Positions 49,101 through 61,635 of a stretch of 64,000 nt of DNA are shown here, in pieces. The position numbers and the translations under genes were made by a program. This DNA comes from Channa striata. Lineage: Eukaryota; Chordata; Actinopteri; Anabantiformes; Channidae. The notes below the pieces were generated by a model. The model ran no database searches, had not been told where the DNA came from, and was given only the letters and a program-made list of their open reading frames with translations. Numbering within the stretch: the first letter of the stretch is position 1; every line of letters begins with the position of its first letter. The DNA is taken from NCBI GenBank assembly GCA_033026295.1, contig CM065183.1, forward strand, positions 12,130,657 to 12,194,656, read 5' to 3'.

Positions 49101-52100
49101 ATCGCCAGGCTTCGAGCTCAGTCCCAAATCTTTTATTGTACAACATGTGTCTGCTTTGTGCAGAGTGAGTTCAAGTCCCGCACGAGAGCTGGCTCCTGGC
49201 TGTGTCATCCATTTTACAGAGGCCTCGAAAACGTATGAGCGACTCTGTGAGGCAACACGAACATGCTGATGTTTCACAGGTCTCAGGTTTCTCCTGATCA
49301 CATTCATTAGTTTAAGATGCAGACTAGATTAGAAATATAATCTACGATGGGGCTCGATGTTACAGTAGCATTAACCAGGAAATCGCTGAACCAAAGTTCA
49401 TGACAAATGGCTCAATTCATAAACTCCAAAGATGACTGACTACTAATCTTGGCAGGACGTAGCAGATAGTAGTTGCAAGTTGTTCGTTTTGGTGAAAATA
49501 ATCTCTGAGATGAAGATGGTTATGGTGAGGAAACAAGGTGGTTATAGTTGGGAAAAGCCTTTGGCCCGGGTGATAAAACACTCAACTATTGTTTACCTCA
49601 TCAAAGTGAGTCAGAATTCTTCTTCTGGAGACATTACACGCCTGCATCCTATTCCTTCAATTTCTCCATGATGAATTTACTGTCACCAAGAGACATTGAA
49701 TGAGTGTTTTTTTTAATCCATCCCCTGATTTCTGCTGTTCATTTGTCTTTTATTGGACTTGATTCAAGCGTTCTTTTGTCTTCATGGTGGCTTCATGGTG
49801 CCGTTTTCTCCCAGGACACTGATGCACCAGTGACTTAACCTTTCGGAAAAGATGGACTCGTACTACAACATTTGAACACATTCACTACACTCAGCTGATC
49901 GATCTCCTCTTCACCAACCGTGTGACTTCTGAAAACGGAGCAGTGGGATCATTTAGGTACATGACAAGGGTGTGAATGGTTTCTGCAATCACTCATTTTC
50001 AGTTTTATGGTTTAACTTTGTAGACCTCCGTTTCACGTTGGCATGAGGTTCTAAATGTAATTTAATTCAGCATTTCCTGGGTGACATTCACACTTTGCCA
50101 CACGGTGACACACACTGGATCTTTTCATACTGAAGAAGCCATATACCTCAATAACCAAATGTCTTTAATAGCAGATCTGGGCCACTTTTGTAAGTGGTTT
50201 TATCTGATTCATGTCTTGTCTCTGATAATGTGACTATCACATCAGAAATCTTTCCCCCCACACAAATGACATTAAAATTATGTGGCCTACAATTAAAGAT
50301 TGTTGATAAATTTCCACACGCATGGATATTTAACACAGCAGCAGATAAAACGGATTAAAAAGCGGCATTTAGGACTATAGTTTCCTTCTAGCCTTAGATG
50401 CAGGGCGTGTTCAGTCACGCTGCCTTTTTTACGCAGTTAGATGTTCAAACAAATGTCTGATCTACAACAGAAGCCTTTTTTTCCAATTGGAAAAATCACG
50501 AGTTGTTGCAACAGTTCTGCTCTTAGATCGAAGACTTTCATGATAATGTCGTGTGGCCAGAAGCAACGCACACAGGAAATAAACTGCAGAAAGGCTTTTC
50601 AGATCAGACATGCCGTTCTGCAGGCAGATAAACTATCAAGCTTTCAGCAGAGACCAATCAGGTCCGGAAAAGCCAGGACCACAAGGTTTTTCTCATGAAC
50701 TCATTAACCACCCAGGCCTAATCACAGCACCTGTTTGAAAGGCTGGATATTAACACTAAGTGTTTGCACCACACACACACACACACACACAAAAAAAAGC
50801 CATATACAAATGTAAAATGTTGCACTGATTCAGTCCCACTAAACAAGCACTCAGTCAATTAAGAGACTCCCAAGAGACTCTCCAATCATTCCTATTTTTG
50901 TCTATTGTAGATCATGAACGAGTGCAACAGGGAGCCTGTTCAGACTCAGACGGGGGGGGGAGTTCGCTCCATATCTTTCCCCCCCTAAACATCCCCTCTG
51001 CTGCAGAAACACCGAGCAGAGAAAAATTCCTGGCAACATTCAGTGTGTTCCTGTGCTGTAGGACAGCTTCCAACATACACAGACGTTCATTCTTCTGACA
51101 TAACTGAATGTAAGGGGAAGTTTCGTGCAGCTGCCACGCAGTTTCATAACCAGACTCTCACTTGCAGGGTTACATAAGATTGTGGGTCTTATCAGAGTTT
51201 AGAGCTATTGCAAAGAAGTCCCCTGCCTCTGTGGGACATACTGCTTTGTTTAATCACTTTCTGCTGATATCGTCCACCTCTAAAGGTCAAGATGAGTGTA
51301 ATGAAATAAAGCGAGAAAGAAAAAAGTGTTGAGAGTGACACAGAAAACATAGTCTCAGCTTGGATTGACAATGACAAAGTCCATCTTTTTCTCTTAGTAG
51401 TGACACTAACAAAAGGTTCCTTGAGAAAAGCCAAAGCTTTAGCAGCTAAACAGTGGCAGCGAGTTTTAAAACAAGAGTCTGATGAATAAGATCAAATTCA
51501 CTAGATTGTCATCTGAATGTTTGAAGCCCGTCTTATGCATATTGATGTGGGTGAGAAAAACAATGTGTATCCCAGGCAGGAGCTAAAAAGGCTGCAATCC
51601 AGACAGAGAGACAGAAGGGCCAAAGCCACGGGCGTGTCCACGTGTGAGGAGCGATAAAGAGGTGTCGAGGTTTTCACGACGCAATCTTATTTGCCAAACA
51701 ATGCGCACTATAGTTTACATACTAAGATTAATAGCTTAACATATACAGTTCATGAGCCTGCTGGGAATAGAACAGTAAGAACGATTGGAAGATGAGATGG
51801 AACATGGGTTTTAACGGGTCTCCGATGCTGGATGTTTGAAGGATTGAAGGAGTTAAATTTAATATCAACTTTGAAGATTAAATAAAAAAAATAGACATGA
51901 AGGCAACAACACCAATTTGTTTATTAGCTGGGCAGCATGAGCAGTGGCGTGTGAAAGAGGGGAAGCTTTTCATATAAATCATATCGGGATTAGGCTTTAA
52001 TTAAAAGCGAGTTGTCCAATTTTAGGGGGCTTGTTGGTGCTGGAACTTTTATTAATAAAGGAATCCGAACAACTATTAAATGTATGAAGTACTTGGAAAA

Positions 52101-52880
52101 AAACACCATGTCCATGTGAAAATACGTTTGTGTCCTTTCACCCACATAAATAGTCTCTCTAGGTATTTCTGTCTCACTCATGCAAGTGCAGGATGTGCAT
52201 GGACCTGCTCGTTGGCCAGAGTTTTTTTGATTTGGGCAAGTGTCACTTTATGGCTCAAAAAGCAGCATGAGCCAACGCAGAGACGAGGAGGAAGGAAAAG
52301 GAGCCTTCCTAAAGAAATGACCTCACTACAGCAAGCGATTGTGGCCGGGAAAACTAACACCGTGAAATCATGGCGGAAAGTGCAAACACAGCCTCCACCT
52401 CCCAAACAAAAGGCAGGGAAATGCTCACATGATGGCGCCCGGGGTCCCAAAACAGTCAGCATGTCATATGCCAACTTCATATTATCCATAGATCTGTGGC
52501 TAGTTTCTTCTCTTTGCTCATTTTCGGGCACTGGCTTGGTTGTCGGCCCTTCACGGATGCTCAGTTGTATGAGAATTGACTATTTTTGAACATACGCTGC
52601 TTAATGTAGAAAACTGAACGAGCATCCCAGCTGAGAGTTGCAAAACCTTCAAGAACTTCAACCACATCCATTTGCCTCTGAGTAGCATTGTTGCATTACT
52701 CTAATTAGAAATATGAAACAAACGACTCCTCTCTGGGGATGGCGAGCGGTAAATTGTGGCTAATGTACTAAAATGTGCTGCAACTGTCATCAAGTTATGC
52801 AAACATCAATATGCCAAAAGGAGAATTTTGTGAGTAAAACAGACAAACAATGAAGCCACAGATCTTATGAATTCAGAACA
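46200..52880. other. Intergenic, metap1 to ADH array
   Basis: No gene is supported. Some parts (47,740-47,935; 49,080-49,300) look like very degenerate interspersed repeats. The longest open frame (52,080-52,589, plus) has no recognisable domain and is overlapped by a 117-codon frame on the other strand. Confidence 0.5.
50769..50790. repeat. (CA)11 microsatellite
   Basis: About eleven CA units followed by an A8 run. Confidence 0.9.
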
Positions 52881-53015
52881 TTTATTTTGCAAAACATTTT
52901 ATGTTTAGCTTTTTGAAAACTGAAGGTGATTCTTACAATCATCAAATGTGCCCATAATCTAAATAATCACTAAAGGTCAGGGATGCATTTTTTATGATTT
53001 ACTATTTTTACTATT

Positions 53016-53021
53016 TTTATT
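53016..53021 (-). other. Polyadenylation signal of ADH copy A
   Basis: AATAAA on the minus strand about 155 nt 3' of the stop codon. A second hexamer lies at 52,881-52,886. Confidence 0.5.
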
Positions 53022-53175
53022 GTGTTCTGTGTCTTTGGATTGTGAATTGACAGAACTGACAAACTTGACTTTGGCTTATGAATTCATTAATCTGCGGACA
53101 GTAATTTACAGATCTTACTTTTATGTGGATTATATTATCTTTACAATAGCTGTTCTTGAACGCAGCACAGAGGTC

Positions 53176-55998
53176 TTACTGGGAAAGATTCAGGACTGTC
53201 CGGACGCTATGGAACAAATAGAGAAAAAGATAACTGAGCACACTTACCTATAAATGACATGTGATATCGTTAAATCATTAAATATGAAATAATGGAGAAA
53301 GTATAAAAGTGTAAACCCACCATTTGGCATGTTTCATCAGTTCAATGCCATCATTGATCTGGTCCAAAGTCATGTTGTGAGTGATGAACTCATCCAGCTT
53401 CACCTTCTTGTCCATGTAGGCTTTAACCATCGCAGGCACCCCATCCTTGCCCTTAAAGCCTGAGCCACAACATTACAAAATATGAGCACGCAATTAAAAT
53501 GCAAGGAATTGCTGAAAAAAAAAAACTATTTCCCGGAGCCTAATTTCCAGAAATTAATTGCATTAATTGCAACTTTTTGTCAGTTTGGTCTCACCTCCAA
53601 AGAGGGAGCCCTTCCATGTACGTCCAGCGATGAGTTGAATGGGTCGGGCGGTAAAGTCTTCCAAGTTTGTCCAGCCGACAATTACACTGACTCCCCATCC
53701 TTGATACAGGACTCCAAGGCAGCGCGCTACACGGAGAAACAGCACAAGTGAGAAAAGAACAAGGTTCAAATACAATTATGACACTCTGCAATACTTGCAG
53801 ATGAAAAAAGTCCTATCTTGACTTTGATTAGAATGAAGGTTAAGGTTAAATCAAATCTGCCTCACCATGACTGCCACGTTCCCCACACATTCCAGGGAAT
53901 AGTCCACTCCTCCATCTGTCATCTCAGCCAGCACTTGGCTGATGGGTTTGCTGTGATCCTTGGGGTTCACAAAGTCGGTTGCACCAAACACCTTGGCTTT
54001 TTCAAACTTCTCTGAATTGATGTCAACAGCAATGATCCTCTTGGCTCCTGCAGACTTGCAGCCCATGACTGCAGCCAAACCCACAGCTCCCAGACCAAAC
54101 ACAGCACATGTGGAGCCTGGTTCCACCTGAAATCAGAAGACTTTACTTAATTACTTTAGGCTGGTCTTACTAATGTCACACAAACTTACACGCCTTAACA
54201 TTAAAACACACCATACACACCTTAGCAGTATTCACTGCAGCTCCATAGCCAGTACAAATACCACATCCAAGGAGACAGACTTTGTCCAGAGGGGCAGCAG
54301 GGTCGATCTTGGCCACAGCGATCTGCTTAACAACCGTGTACTCAGAGAACGTACTGGTTCCCATAAACTGAAGAACCTTCTTCCCCCTACAGGTAAACCT
54401 GGAGTCTAGAGCTGACATCGCGTCGGAACGCATAGAGCCCCTGAACAAGAACATTTAGATCATGGTGTCATCAGACAGCAAAGACAAGCCGAATAACTCT
54501 CTGAAGACATCAAGGAGGAATGGCGTTTTTCTGAAGCTCACCATGCTTTGTCACACTGGTTTGTCTTCGGACTCTTACAGAAGCGACATTCTCTACAGTT
54601 GGCGAGGAACAGAGGGATCACCTTGTCTCCTGAAACACAAAACAAAGTTGTCACGGGACTTTTTCCACGAATGTTACACTAACCTTTAAAGGGATGTAGC
54701 AAAATAGTGAGTGAACGAATTCTACAAATCACTTCTAATCCCTGAAATTGTGAGTTTTCTGTTTATGGTAATGTGGGTATTAAATGAATGATTCTGTGGG
54801 AGCCTGGTGTCATTTGCACATCACTGAGTTAAGCTTTAGTCGTAAGTAAATCTCACCGAGATCAAAGTCTCTTTTGTAAGAGAGACCTGATAACAACTTA
54901 CAAACTCTATGACTGAAATCATCTTATTCCACGTTAATACTTTGTTAATTATATTTTAAGCACAGTTCCATTATTGCTCCACATTATTCTGATTATTATG
55001 TTTGCTCCTGTTTTTGAAACCACCAGACTAGCAGCAGAACGATGTTGATCTTCCTATTTCACTCTCAGAAAGATCTCAAATCAGGCTCTTTCCCAAATGT
55101 TGGACAAGTGAAAATGAACCTGGCTGAAATTCAGTGACTCCTGGCCCAACGCTCTCTACGATGCCTGCTGCCTCGTGGCCGAGCACCGTTGGGAAGCCCT
55201 CTTTATGCATACTCTCCAGAAGGATGTACAGATCTGAATGGCAAATCGCAGTTGCAACGATCTGCAAAGATGTGACATTGGGAATTGAGGCGACACACTG
55301 ACAAACATTCACTCTCTCATGTTATCTGTCATGTGTTGTAAGGATGCGACGCTGATGCTGTGACTGAGTGAACAGTTCAGCTTCGCGCGACGAAAACTAA
55401 ACCGAATTTCTGTGCAGTCCCATTGATCTCTCACCTTGATGCGGACCTCGTTGGCCTGGGAGGGGCCACCTCTATCTCCTCAATCACCAACGGCTTGTTG
55501 GGCTCCCAGGCCACTGCAGCCTTGCATTTAATAACCTAGAAGGAAACAGCACAGGTGTACGTTTACTGCACATGAGGAAGACGTAAAGACAGTTCAAAGT
55601 CCACACGTCGTCCAGTGGGTCCATAGTACAGAGGGACCCTCAGCTTAGTTATTACATAACCATAACCCTAGTGCAGGACGTTCAACCCGTGTATCCAGCA
55701 AACAACCAGCATAGACAGGGAATTACTAGATACGCTCTAACACACAAGGGGTTATGTGCAAACTTATTATTGAAATCAACCAAACTTCAACTACTGAATC
55801 AGCCTTGAATACACACAAGGCAAAGACCCACTGAAATTGTAAGACTGTGATACTGATCCACTGCATGTTCAGCCTGGGTGCATGAACACAAAGATGTATC
55901 AGGTAGGCAACGCTAAGATTAAAAATCAAAATGAGGAACATCACATCATGAAAAGTGCTCATATCACGACTCTTACTTACCTTCCCAGCTGTGGACAT
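53176..55998 (-). pseudogene. Alcohol dehydrogenase copy A, nine exons with two frameshifts
   Basis: A zinc-dependent medium-chain alcohol dehydrogenase, closest in wording to fish adh8-type enzymes. Exons (minus): 55981-55998, 55435-55535, 55120-55261, 54542-54629, 54221-54440, 53866-54126, 53595-53726, 53321-53459, 53176-53206; all GT/AG. Intact, it would encode 377 aa. Catalytic zinc ligands Cys47, His69 and Cys176, structural Cys99/102/105/113, the GLGAVG Rossmann motif (201-206) and Asp225 (NAD preference) are all readable. Exon 2 is 101 nt instead of 102 (base lost near 55,457, in VAPPK). Exon 7 is 132 nt instead of 133 (base lost near 53,699, in KGWGVSV, giving an immediate TAA). The exon 2 shift reaches a stop in exon 3. 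Likely a young pseudogene, unless both are assembly errors. Confidence 0.8.
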
Positions 55999-55999
55999 T

Positions 56000-57830
56000 T
56001 TTTACCTGAGAGACTTCAGAGGAGAGTGACGCTGAGAGAGGTCTGCAGCTCGAGGACAGGAGAGTGGGAGGAGACAGGAAATAGTAAAAACAGTTTTGAA
56101 TAATGATAAATCAGACTTCTGTGGATGTGTATAGTGCCAGGCCTCAAACAAAATCTTTTTACCATAAGTTATTATTTACCTGATCATAGCCAACATTTCT
56201 TTTTCCCAGATCTGAGCGAGGTAGGAGCAAACAACCTGGCTTTGCAAGAAACACTGGGCTACTCAAGTTAGATACTTATGTCATGTGACTTCGTTTGCTA
56301 AGACCCTTCCAATCATCATGAACTTGTGCATACATCATATATGGGAAAATGTCTGTATAAGCATCTTAGTCAAAATCAGCTTATCTAAACACATTAGAAA
56401 TAGGCCCTGAATGATAAAACAGTACAAAACTTTAACAACTGGTCTGAGCCATTAGGCCTGACATCTCCGATTCTTGGTATTACTCTTCCTATCAGCTCTG
56501 TGAGGTTCTAAATTGGTCATGGGATGAAGACCAAAAACTGGCATGACTGACAAAATATGTTGACCTGAGGCTGTTTATTAATTAAAAGAAACCTTCATTC
56601 AAACTGGAAACAACAAAAAGCCACTGTGCTCAGCCCAAAACGGACGGTGAACACTGGGGCAAATTTTACTTCCAGTTGGAAATAACTTTTGAGAAAGTAA
56701 AAGTAATTTGATTTAATCGGCCCTAGGAAGTTACCCATAAACTTTAACTGAAGGCTGCAATCGGGAATAAAGCGCCGTGATCTGATCCATGCTGCAGCGG
56801 TTTACTGATGTCATTGTTCCGTGTATTAGGAATCATAGCTTTCATTTATTTCTATTATTTTGTTTAAATGCAGGTCATTTTTTGCTCACTGTGAACAGAA
56901 GTTTTTAACGGGTGCTCAGGAATAGGTAAGAGTGCAGAGTACACAATGTTGGACTCTAATGTGAACATAGATAAGCTTTTTATAGGGGATGGCGTAAATT
57001 ATTAACTTTCATAATTGTCGCAGTGCTTTTTTATTTTGCAACTGTGAGATTCAGTTAAGCCTCAAACACACACAAGCTGAACACAAATACATAAAAAAAA
57101 AAACTTGTGAAATAACCAAAATGTCTAGAAGAGTTCATCAGTTGTACAACCAGATAGATGCCAATCAGTGGATGAGTAGGAATAATAAATATGGATACGG
57201 GCTGTGTGATTATGCAGACAAAGGCTTCACATGTTGGTGTTGAATCTGAAGGGCCCCACATTCATCCAGTGAGCCGGAATAACTGGCTCAGGTTATTCAG
57301 TCAGAAGCTGGAAGATACGGACCATCTTCTGCTGATAGGCTGAACAGGCCTGATCCATCCTGATCAGTGGTGGGTAGGAAAAACTGGAAAAGGGTTGAAA
57401 GGCCCGTGTCCTACCGCAGTCCAGTACAGACGTTAGTAAAACAACACAGACAGTTCATTTGATACTAGAGAACTATTCATATGACATGAAATACAACAAA
57501 ACTAGAAAGAAAACAACAGAGTCACATTTGCCATCCGAGTAGTAGTTGTTTGAACATCACAGATGACAACACTACACATCCCTAATCTGCTTCATTTAAA
57601 CGATTTCTTTATATGCAGTTTGAACGCTAAATTAATATTCAGTGCAACAGTTGCAGGTTATTAAATTATCTTAGTTTCATTAAAATAAGCGCAATAGTCT
57701 CATTGTGAGGAAAAACTCAGGAGAGCCCGGGTGGCGTGGACCAAAAAACAAAACAGAAATTAAAACGCTTGCACTTTTTATAATTCTTTATGTGTACAGC
57801 TAGTTGCATATTCCAAGTGTGGACTTTGTA
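56000..57830. other. Intergenic between ADH copies
   Basis: The 5' flank of copy A (promoter expected just right of 55,998; no TATA chosen) and AT-rich spacer. No exon is seen. Confidence 0.55.
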
Positions 57831-57849
57831 GGAAGATAAATAAGGCCAA

Positions 57850-59043
57850 TGTTTAATCAGTTCAATGGCATCATTGATCTGGTCCAGAGTCACGGAGTGA
57901 CTGAGCTTTAACCGTCCTGAGTTAAGGCCTGTAGAAACCTCTGCGATGATTCGAATAATGGTCACATCCAAAGAGGAAGCTCCTGCTACGTGCGTCCAGC
58001 AATGAGCTGAACGCTCGAGCAACAAAATCACTGGAATCTGTCCAGCCAACAATCCCACTGACTCCCCACAAGCACACAAGACTCCACCGGCACTGCACAG
58101 AGAAAATATGGACTTTAAATTGTTACATAACATTTTTTTGTTGGCAGAGAAACTTTATGTACAAGTTCACATCAAATGTATGTAAACACCCCTGTCTTCC
58201 GACCGTGACTTCTACCCGACACATTCCAGGGAATAGTCCACTCCTCCATCGGTCATCTCAGCCAGCACTTGGCTGATGGGTTTGCTGTGAGCCTTGTGAT
58301 CCAGCACATGTGGAGCCCGGTTCCAGCTGCAGTGGAAAAAACTCTGATCATCATGATATCTTGGGTTGGACCAATGGAAAGCCACAGACAGTTTATAGAG
58401 TCAAAACAAAGGTACTGACACTGTTTGCAGTTTCCTGGTTTACTGCATAAATTGGGCATGAAATGGGACTTCATTGTTTTTTTTTTTCAGTTCCAGCCTA
58501 AGATTGATTATCAACAAGAGCTGCAAGAAAAATGTGCTGAGCAATACTGTCTACTAATAATTGAAGAGTCAAACTATCATGTCAGTCAGCAATGAGAGCT
58601 GGCTGATAACCTAATGAGCACATTCTGAATGCTTGAAATAAAAAAAAAGAAAACAAAGCCAAGCGTGACTGGGGATAAATGTGACTCACTGTCGTCCTCT
58701 AACACACTGGTTGGTCTTGGCATCTCCACGCCGGGGGATGGGCGGAGGGATAACCTCCTCCTGTAAAACACAAACAGCCCATCTTTCAAAATGTTACATT
58801 AAATCATGCATGTGTGTTTATTTCTTCTTCATACACAGTGATGTGTCAAAGTTGAAAGTTTCAACTGACCTGGCTGAAATACAATGACTCCAGGCCCGAC
58901 GCTCTCTACAATGCCAGCAGCTATGGAAAACGTCTGTATAGTTTCACGGCCTACGTCAGGGGCAAAAACGCACATGTAATACTTCACTAAGAAGGAGAGA
59001 GGAGACCTCCTCTGTATGTACCTTCCTTTCCAGCCGTGGCCAT
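57850..59043 (-). pseudogene. Decayed alcohol dehydrogenase copy (middle)
   Basis: Remnants in the normal order on the minus strand: exon 1 (about 59,020-59,043, MATAGK), exon 3 (about 58,870-58,925), exon 4 (about 58,683-58,768), exon 6 (about 58,216-58,333, with an internal deletion of about 130 nt), exon 7 (about 57,962-58,093) and exon 8 (about 57,850-57,910). Exons 2 and 5 were not found. Structural cysteines are lost and multiple indels break every frame, so no ADH can be made. The exon 6 piece stays nearly identical to the neighbouring copies while the others are heavily worn. Confidence 0.85.
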
Positions 59044-59049
59044 TCGTGC

Positions 59050-61410
59050 AGCACAGATTTGTGTCAAAAAATAACAAATAAGTTAAGAAAGAAAGAGCTG
59101 CCAGACCAAATGTTTTACTATTGCTGCAAGACATGGGCTGTGACTTTGAATGTTTCAGGCTGAGCTTTGTTCTCTGTGGCGGCCTGAGGAGGCCATGGCC
59201 CCTCCTGGCTAAAGTCCAACTGACCAGTCCACATGCATCAGTAATCCTCAGACAATCCCTGAAACCAACAATAGTTTGCCTCTACTCACAGGTGTCTGTC
59301 ATTCTTATTTCTCGGATTAAAAGCACATCATCCACACACACACTGCTGCACCGGTTGACATGTTTTTCACCTCATTCTGACTCATCGAGAAAACAAGACC
59401 ACATACGCCAGGATCTCTGTCACTGACTGCATCTTACTGGTTTTTAACAAAATCTTACCACAGCCGCTTATTAAAAAGTTGCTGTTACTGGGAGTAAATC
59501 CTGGCGTGTGCAGGCAAATTTTGGACTTTTTGATGCAGAACAGGCAAACTGTAATATCTGAGGAATCCATAGTGAGCACAGGGTCACCGCAGTGGTGTGG
59601 ACTGAGCCTTTTACTGTTTACGCTGCTGATGGCTGACAAGCGGGTCTGCAGGAAGGAGGTATAACAGTTGACAGCCTGCTGCAAAACATGCAATCTGGCC
59701 CTGAATAACACGTCCAAGGAGATGGCAGCATCTCCGCTCACAATCAGGGGCTCCGAGGGAGAGCAGGCACACAGCATCATGTTCTTTGGATTCCATTTGA
59801 TGAACAAGCTGACCTCCAGTGGCAGCTGGCATCAGGGGAACCAACAAGACCTGCTCTGCCTTTGTAGACTGAAGACGGGGAACCTCCGCATCCCCATCCA
59901 GCCGTGTTTTAGAGAAGCACCATTGAGACTATTCTCACTGTATCACTTCCTGGTTTTGTAATAGAACAGCAGAAGAAAAACACAAATCAATCAGAATAGT
60001 AAAAAAAAGTTTGATGCCTTACTTCCACATCTGGAGGACATCTGCGTAAAGACTCCAACCATCATTTTCATGGCACATTCACCGGGAAAAGACAGAGAAG
60101 TGTCGGACATGAGACTTCTCTGCTGTCTTAGGTTGCGTGTGAGCTGTGAGTAAACAGCTTGTTTTGTCACAGCTGAACTGCATATAAGAAACTTATTATT
60201 TATTATAATGGAATTTTAACTTAGATATTAGTGACGTTATTTATTAATCTATAGTTTTTAAAAATTGTTTGGCACTAAAGTGGTAAGTGGCATTTTTCCA
60301 TTCTATCTATTTATCCATCTATGCCTGCAGTGACTAAGCCTCCTGTTACCAATCAACCTGCTACTTTTAGAATCTTGCAGAATGGTGGTTATTGAATATT
60401 TGATGAGTCAGTCTTATTTGTCTCTCCTCCTTTTTATGAGTGTGTTACCTCAAATATTTATAAAATACAATTAAGTTAGTAAGTAACAACATTGAAGGTC
60501 TTTCCACTGTATTTTTGATCAACTAAAGTTTCAGGTTCATTTTTAAACAGATTTCAGCATTTTCATCTTAAAGTTATTTTATGGAAATGAGGTTTGCAGA
60601 CTGTCATTTGAAAAATAAGTAAAGGATAAGTTTATGTAGTTGGGTTACCTGCAACACAAAGAGAGAAACAGCCTTAGGACCCCAGGCCTGGTTCTGCAGA
60701 GCCAGTTCTACTGAAAGTCATTAGAAACTACTTTGCCGGAAAGATGGTGAGTCTGGCAAAAATTCATGTAGCATTGTTATAATTTAGTCCACATTTTGTG
60801 TTTTGTAGACTCACCGTGACCAAAACAAATCTCGCTCATTTACACGGTTTTTGCTACTGATGAATATCAAGCTTGGATATGCTATGCAACACACAGCTGT
60901 GTGTGAGAATCTGAGTGGAGCCATGGCCACCTAGTGCTCTGCTTCCCACAGTGGGCTTGGAGTGACTGCTACAACCAAAGAAAGGACGGGGAGGAGTCCC
61001 AACAGTTTTCTCCACAGTTAGAGACTGACGTTCCAGCCGAACCAAACATATGAACTAACCCTTCGAGTGAGGAGTTTATATGAAAGTGTTTGCTTTCATA
61101 ATAATTACATAAATTGCCCCGGTGTTTATCTGTAATCGTCTCCTCGTAATGAGGAAAATAGCATAACATGCAACGGCACTTTTGGGAGACAAATCCTGGA
61201 TTCAGCGCTGGCAGGATAATTACACACTGCCTGCCAAATAAAGCAAACACCGATAGACTAGGCTGGTGTGAGTAAATCTGAATTTAAACTGAACAAGAAC
61301 ACTTAAGTCACTTAAACACGATGCAATCTGAAATTTTCTAACAAGACACAGACAGTTGAATGCGGTTTCTACGGCTGACAGCACAACAAAATAACAAGAC
61401 GTCTGTTTTA
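59050..61410. other. Intergenic, with unassigned open frames
   Basis: A 141-codon minus-strand frame (59,382-59,807) overlaps a 78-codon frame in another register. Neither resembles a family I know and no splice context is seen. A second low-confidence frame lies at 60,854-61,045. Probably old repeat sequence. Confidence 0.45.
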
Positions 61411-61414
61411 ATGC

Positions 61415-61420
61415 TTTATT
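61415..61420 (-). other. Polyadenylation signal of ADH copy B
   Basis: AATAAA on the minus strand about 215 nt 3' of the copy B stop codon. Confidence 0.55.
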
Positions 61421-61635
61421 TGGCTCCATAAACACTTTGAGATATTTAGCTTTTGATTATATGAATGCTATATACGGTTCTAACAACTGCTATATGCCCA
61501 TTACATCCAGTTAAAAACCTGCAAATAAACTGTGCATAATTTCAAAGATCATGATTTTAATCATGTGCATTGTGCTTCAGTACAAAAACAGCTGCAGGTC
61601 ATTAAATGATCTGGACTGGAATCAAAACACTGGTC

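Noticed and set aside
52080..52589. 169-codon open frame on the plus strand
   Set aside because: No family resemblance, and a 117-codon frame overlaps it on the other strand. Composition is mixed and low-complexity in places.
59382..59847. Overlapping 141- and 78-codon minus-strand frames between ADH copies
   Set aside because: I could not match either frame to any known protein, and they compete for the same sequence in different registers.
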